NCBI GenBank assembly: GCA_002291465.1
Contig: CP021238.1
Location: 2,046,001 to 2,110,000 of the forward strand
DNA length: 64,000 nucleotides
Reading direction: 5' to 3'
Source of the DNA: Mycobacterium lepraemurium
GTDB lineage: Bacteria > Actinomycetota > Actinomycetes > Mycobacteriales > Mycobacteriaceae
The notes beneath the pieces were generated by a model, which saw only the letters and a program-made list of their open reading frames with translations, was not told where the DNA came from and ran no database searches. The first letter of the stretch is position 1. The number at the start of each line of letters is the position of its first letter. This document shows, piece after piece, positions 49,599-64,000 of the stretch. A program made the translations under genes and the position numbers.

Positions 49599-50283
49599 AT
49601 TTCGCTGCCGCGCAAGCAAACAGCGCGACCACCCTCGAGGACCACCACGACGAATCGCGCCAGGCTCCGGCAAGTGGATGATCGTCGGCGCCGCCCTGAT
49701 GGGCATGTGGGCGCCAGGCCTGATCGGGTTCCCGATCTTCATGCGCGGGGTATGGCTGCAGCGCCGGGCGCTGCGCGCCGGATTGTCGGTACGGCCGATG
49801 ATCGTGACCCTGATCGGCTACCTGGTGCTGATCGACGGAATGCTCAACTCCCTGGACTGGGCGCTCGACCTGGTCGCCAACCACACCCTGATCAACCGGG
49901 TATTGATGGTGGGCTGGGGCAACATGTTCGACGCCGGCTACTTCTGGCACTACAACGAACTGTGGATCGGCGGCGCGGCCGGGCCGGACGAAAAAGCTTA
50001 CGTCGCAGGGCTAATTCTCACGGTCTTCTCCATGCGGATGGCCGCCGCGATCGGGTTCCTGCAGATGAAGCGGTGGGGCCACCAGTGGATGGTCGTCACC
50101 TGCTGGATGGGCGTGGTGATCTGGTCGGCCTACGTGCTCAACATGACCATGTTCGCCGACGTGCGCTACGCCGGTGTGGTGTTCCCGGTCATCGGGTGGT
50201 GGCTCTACAACATCTTCTACATCACCCCGTTCCTGGCAATCCCCTACCTGCACACCGTCAACCGCGAAATCTTCTCCGACTAA
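49595..50283 (+). pseudogene. polytopic membrane protein, copy 2 (N-terminal frameshift)
   Basis: The coupled GTG at 49595 opens VNFAAAQANSATTLEDHHDE, a hydrophilic N-terminus, but the frame hits TGA at 49679. The membrane part is in the next frame, beginning GKWMIVGAALMGMWAPGLIG, which aligns with DKWLISGSLLIG of copy 1. Loss of one G near 49669 explains this. From ATG 49678 a 201-residue protein with all five helices and all conserved motifs (FDAGYFWHYNELW, MKRWGHQWMV, MFADVRYAG, YLHTVNREIFSD) is still open, so reinitiation could yield a nearly complete protein lacking about 30 residues. No ribosome-binding site precedes 49678. Confidence 0.75.
50083..50165 (+). repeat. 83-bp perfect direct repeat, second copy
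   Basis: Identical to 46744-46826. Recombination between the two would delete the VWA and AAA+ genes. Confidence 0.9.
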
Positions 50284-50295
50284 AGGAGCCGTGCC

Positions 50296-50730
50296 ATGAC
50301 TAGTTCTTCCGTACCGTCTACCACCGACGACAAGGACTCGGCCGCCGGTCTCGAACCCGGCACCACGCCGTACTACGCGCGAATGCACAAATGGATCAAG
50401 CGGGCCGTGCTCGTGTGCCTGGTGGCCCTGGTGATCGAGGGTGCCTTCACACTGCCGTTCATGGCGGTCTACTACGGCTACCCGACGCTGAGCCTCACCT
50501 AGATCTGCAGCGAGCTGCTCAAGATCCGGTATTCCAACGACACGCTCGAGTGCAAGTACCCCTACCCGCCGTTCGGCCCGCCGGAGGGCGCCGAGGGCAA
50601 GGCCACCGCGCAGGATGTCTGGGGTATCCAACCGATACCGAAGTATCACCGGCTGGGCTTCCGCGAACTCGTCAAGATCCACAACGACAGGCTGGCCCAC
50701 CAAGCGGCGCAACAACATTCGGTGCCATGA
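50296..50730 (+). pseudogene. one-helix membrane protein with amber stop
   Basis: ATG 50296, with AAAGGAG upstream, encodes a hydrophilic N-terminus ([17 protein letters not shown]), one helix ([20 protein letters not shown]) and then a TAG at codon 69 (50500-50502). The same frame continues without damage through [20 protein letters not shown] and [14 protein letters not shown] to TGA at 50728. A single C-to-T change (CAG to TAG) would explain it. The intended product is 144 residues with a soluble domain holding two Cys. No family was recognised. It is the last cluster gene and converges on the Rv2047c homologue. Confidence 0.75.
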
Positions 50731-50750
50731 CCGGGGGACTCCGTAAACGC

Positions 50751-53357
50751 CTACGCGCCGCCGGTGGTCGGCTCCGAAGCCAGTTCCAACACCCGGATCT
50801 CGCCGGTCGCCCCGTCGACCTCGACGAGCGCACCCGGCGGCAACGACTTGGTGGCTCCCTGCACATCCACCACGCAGGGGAAGCCGAACTCGCGGGCCAC
50901 CACGGCGGCGTGCGACATCGGCCCGCCGAGTTCGGTCACCATGGCCGCGGCATAACAGAACGCGGTGGTGTAGCCGACGTCGGTAGCCTCGGCCACCAGG
51001 ATCTCGCCGGGTTGTAGGTCGTCGATGGTCTCGGGCCGCACGATGCGCACCCGACCGCGGACCCGTCCGCTGCACACCCCGACGCCGCGCAGGGTTCCGC
51101 CACCGGCCAGCGCCGGCACGGAAGTTGCGGCCGGCTGCCAGCTTCCGCTGAACACCGTGGGCGGTGCGATGCCCGCCAGCCGACGGTGCTCGGCCCGACG
51201 CCGCGCCACCACCGCCGCGACGTCGGCCGGCAGCGCGTCGAGTTCGTCGACCAGCAGGTAGAACACATCGTCGGCGCTGCCGAAGACGCCCGCGTCGGTC
51301 AACCGGCGACCGTATTCCCGCAACAGGGCGCGCAACACCCAGTTGGCGCGCACCACCTTGTCGCGGCGTGCTTCGCGGTCGCGGAGTTGACGCGCGGCCA
51401 GCGCCGCAATAGGCCTGGCCCGCAACGGAATACGGGGATGCTGAGGCGGCGGCGCCGCGGTCGCGGCCATCGCCTTGGCCACCATACGGACCAGCAGCTC
51501 GGGGTCGTCGGCGTAGCTCGTCGAGAGCATCTCCAACTCCGCCGGACCGCGGTGCCCGATCAGCGCCAACTCGGTCAGCACCGCGGCATGGAATTCCGGC
51601 GCGTCGACGGCCAGCTTGTCCAACCGCTCCCCGGGTTCGGTCAACACCCGGGCCACGTTCGGATCACGCTGTGCGGCAACGACTAGGCGCTGCATGGCCT
51701 CCACCGATCGCGCACTGACCAGTTCCGGGCCGGCCGGCGCCGAGGTGTCCCGTCCGCACACCGCGCGCAGCAACACGTTGAACGCCGCACACAGCATGAA
51801 CGACGCGGAGGCCAGCACCCAGCCGTGCACGACCTGGTCGCGCGCCAACGCGATCAGACTCAGCAACCGGCGCTCGTCGAGTTCGGCGGCGTCGCCGGCC
51901 AGCCGCTCCAGCCGATCCACGTCGGCGATGAAGTCGTCGGTGTCGCGCGCCGCACCGGAGCTCAGGCCCGCCAGATTGACGCCGAACACCCCGATGTTGC
52001 GGGTATTGCGCAACAGCCTTCGGGCCCAGCCGGTTTCGGCCGGTCGCTGCTCACCGAAGACGGGCAGCGAGGCCATGCTGGGGCCGAAGAACCCGCTGTT
52101 GCTGACGATCATCGACGGCTTGGCGAACGGCACGGTTTCGGCCATGAAGTGCGCCGAGGTGATCGCACCGTAGAGGCGGTGCGCGAACACTCCGACGGTG
52201 CGCAGCGCGATTTCGCGCTGCACCAGACCGCCCGGCCGCAGTCGCGTGGCGATGGTGACGCCGCCGGCGCGTACTCCGCGCACCGTCGCCGACGCCGAGG
52301 ACGGCGAGAACGGACCGGGCAGCGCCTCGGACAAGTTGGTGGCCAGGAAGGTGGGGAAACGCGGATCGATCGGCGTGTCGAACTCGCCGTTGACCCCTTC
52401 GGGGCCGGCCGGTACGGGCACCACGCCGTCCTGTGCGGGGGCATCGACGGCGGGCAGGTCCGCGACGTTGGCCAGCCGCCAGGGCAGCGACACGACGCGG
52501 CGCCCCACCGTGACGCGCCCGCGCACCGCCAGCGCCATGTCCTCGACACATTCACCGCACTGCCATGCCGGCCGAAAGCCCCACCGCTCGTACAGCAGCG
52601 CGGTATCCATCAGCGGCGCGCTGAGCACCGGCTCCAGCTCGGCCGGCGCCGGGCGGCCCTGCCGCAGCACCGGGCGGCGCAGGGTGGCCGCGATGCGGCG
52701 AAACGTCGTCGTCCCTTGGGCAGCGAGATTGACTGTGCCGCTGGGTATTTCGTGGGTCAGCACCGCTGACTCCAGTAGTCGCAGCGCGTCGTCGAGGTGC
52801 ACCAACTGGATGGGGCGATCGATGGTCCCGCCGGGGAAGGCGGGCAGCGCCAGAACCCGGCGCACCCAGTTGTCGACGTTGCGGCCGACGACGAGCGCGC
52901 AGCGGATGGTGACGAATTCGAGTCCGGAGGCGACGAGCATCTCCTCGACGCGGGCTTGCTGCACCGTGTCGCCGGCCGACGGGGCCGGCGCGTCGGCCTC
53001 GCTGCACGGGGTGTCGCCGCCGCCGTAGACGTGCGGCGACGATGGGAAAACAATGCGGCGCGCCGAGGTTTCGGCCATCGCCGCCAGCACGTTGGCGGTG
53101 CTGGCGATGTTGACCTGCGAGCCGGTCCCCTCCCGAGGGTCGTGGGTCCACGCGAAATGCGCGACGACGTCCGCACCGGTGACCGCGCGGTTGACCGCGG
53201 CGGCATCCCGGATGTCGGCCTCGATGAAATCCGCTGCGCTCGACCAGCTGTCGGGCCGATTCCGGGCGATGCCGACGATGTCGTGGCCCTTGCTGAGCAG
53301 CCGGGCGGCGAGGCCGCGACCGAGCACGCAGCTGGCCCCGGTAACCGCGATTCTCAT
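50751..53357 (-). CDS. Rv2047c homologue: SDR-like N-terminus and PEP-synthase swivelling C-terminal domain
   Basis: The intact 868-residue protein has an N-terminal extended-SDR domain (MRIAVTGASCVLGRGLAARL), a long central region of unknown function, and a C-terminal phosphohistidine-type swivelling domain (TELGGPMSHAAVVAREFGFP, with the conserved His) as in PEP-utilising enzymes. The gene lies 7 bp after pks12, as Rv2047c does in M. tuberculosis, so it is probably co-transcribed and linked to mycoketide metabolism. I chose ATG 53357. A longer start at 53381 overlaps pks12. In the dinucleotide motif the middle Gly of GASGVLG is Cys here, which may weaken NAD binding. Confidence 0.92.
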   Translation of the reverse strand: MRIAVTGASCVLGRGLAARLLSKGHDIVGIARNRPDSWSSAADFIEADIRDAAAVNRAVTGADVVAHFAWTHDPREGTGSQVNIASTANVLAAMAETSARRIVFPSSPHVYGGGDTPCSEADAPAPSAGDTVQQARVEEMLVASGLEFVTIRCALVVGRNVDNWVRRVLALPAFPGGTIDRPIQLVHLDDALRLLESAVLTHEIPSGTVNLAAQGTTTFRRIAATLRRPVLRQGRPAPAELEPVLSAPLMDTALLYERWGFRPAWQCGECVEDMALAVRGRVTVGRRVVSLPWRLANVADLPAVDAPAQDGVVPVPAGPEGVNGEFDTPIDPRFPTFLATNLSEALPGPFSPSSASATVRGVRAGGVTIATRLRPGGLVQREIALRTVGVFAHRLYGAITSAHFMAETVPFAKPSMIVSNSGFFGPSMASLPVFGEQRPAETGWARRLLRNTRNIGVFGVNLAGLSSGAARDTDDFIADVDRLERLAGDAAELDERRLLSLIALARDQVVHGWVLASASFMLCAAFNVLLRAVCGRDTSAPAGPELVSARSVEAMQRLVVAAQRDPNVARVLTEPGERLDKLAVDAPEFHAAVLTELALIGHRGPAELEMLSTSYADDPELLVRMVAKAMAATAAPPPQHPRIPLRARPIAALAARQLRDREARRDKVVRANWVLRALLREYGRRLTDAGVFGSADDVFYLLVDELDALPADVAAVVARRRAEHRRLAGIAPPTVFSGSWQPAATSVPALAGGGTLRGVGVCSGRVRGRVRIVRPETIDDLQPGEILVAEATDVGYTTAFCYAAAMVTELGGPMSHAAVVAREFGFPCVVDVQGATKSLPPGALVEVDGATGEIRVLELASEPTTGGA

Positions 53358-53364
53358 CGACCGC

Positions 53365-64000
<10,636 letters not shown>

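Noticed and set aside
46236..50283. Duplicated membrane protein as particulate methane/ammonia monooxygenase subunit or AveC-like spirocyclase
   Set aside because: The length and helix count are loosely similar, but the characteristic metal-site spacing of PmoC and the AveC motifs I know are not present. It is left unassigned.
50500..50502. Amber codon as a recoding or readthrough signal
   Set aside because: No stem-loop or suppressor context was seen, and the genome has many other plain nonsense mutations. A CAG to TAG mutation is simpler.

Overview
The window comes from a slow-growing mycobacterium, most likely of the Mycobacterium avium complex. The GC content is very high throughout. furA-katG is an adjacent pair. 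The stretch from about 26.4 to 64 kb follows, as I recall it, the M. tuberculosis order Rv2037c-Rv2048c: patatin, four-gene sugar ABC transporter, Rv2042c, pncA, lipT, lppI, Rv2047c, pks12. Several accessory islands are inserted into that order.

The most striking global property is gene decay. About half of the recognisable genes carry single-base frameshifts, in-frame stops, short tandem duplications or truncations, while others are perfectly open. The open set includes 10.6 kb of pks12 with no frame break, the ABC operon, katG, furA and pncA. This patchiness argues for real pseudogenisation more than for uniformly poor sequence. Mycobacterium lepraemurium is a candidate, since it is an M. 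avium relative described as rich in pseudogenes. This is an inference, and a long-read indel problem cannot be excluded from the sequence alone.

Layout. 0-9.3 kb: tail of a DUF1906 protein, katG-furA, an L,D-transpeptidase, a broken coiled-coil gene, a broken FAD/Rieske oxidoreductase, a methyltransferase and a glycosyltransferase. 9.3-16.4 kb: an almost entirely decayed block (SDR remnant, acyl-CoA dehydrogenase, thioesterase, SnoaL-like, epimerase, aldo-keto reductase, acyltransferase 3). 16.4-20.8 kb: universal stress protein, then an operon of acyl-CoA dehydrogenase (broken), ECF sigma factor (broken), zinc-finger anti-sigma and formate/nitrite transporter, preceded by OsmC. 21-25 kb: the complete efeUOB iron-uptake operon, with all three genes broken behind a recognisable iron box. 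25-35 kb: DUF3097 (broken), DUF3349, patatin, the sugar ABC transporter, a broken sigma factor, pncA and neighbours. 35.3-40.4 kb: a zeta-like/ParD-like toxin-antitoxin candidate, gluconokinase, phosphotransferase and lipT (the last three broken). 40.4-45.3 kb: lppI, a decayed P450 with a TetR regulator, a lipoprotein pseudogene, and an SDR fused in frame to the C-terminal half of a DapB-like dehydrogenase. 45.4-50.7 kb: a TetR gene and a compact seven-gene cluster. 50.7-64 kb: the Rv2047c homologue and pks12.

The 46.2-50.7 kb cluster is the best candidate for an undescribed system. A NorD-like VWA protein and a NorQ/CbbQ-like AAA+ ATPase are flanked by two copies of an unrecognised polytopic membrane protein, two single-helix peptides (34 and 42 residues) and a one-helix membrane protein. 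NorQ/NorD-type pairs serve as metal-centre maturation chaperones elsewhere. The conserved His/Asp/Glu-rich motifs in the duplicated membrane protein suggest a metal-dependent membrane enzyme. In this genome all three larger membrane components carry a disabling lesion while the chaperone pair is intact. TGAC-N4-GTCA palindromes precede both the cluster and the divergent TetR/SDR genes, which suggests a TetR regulon.
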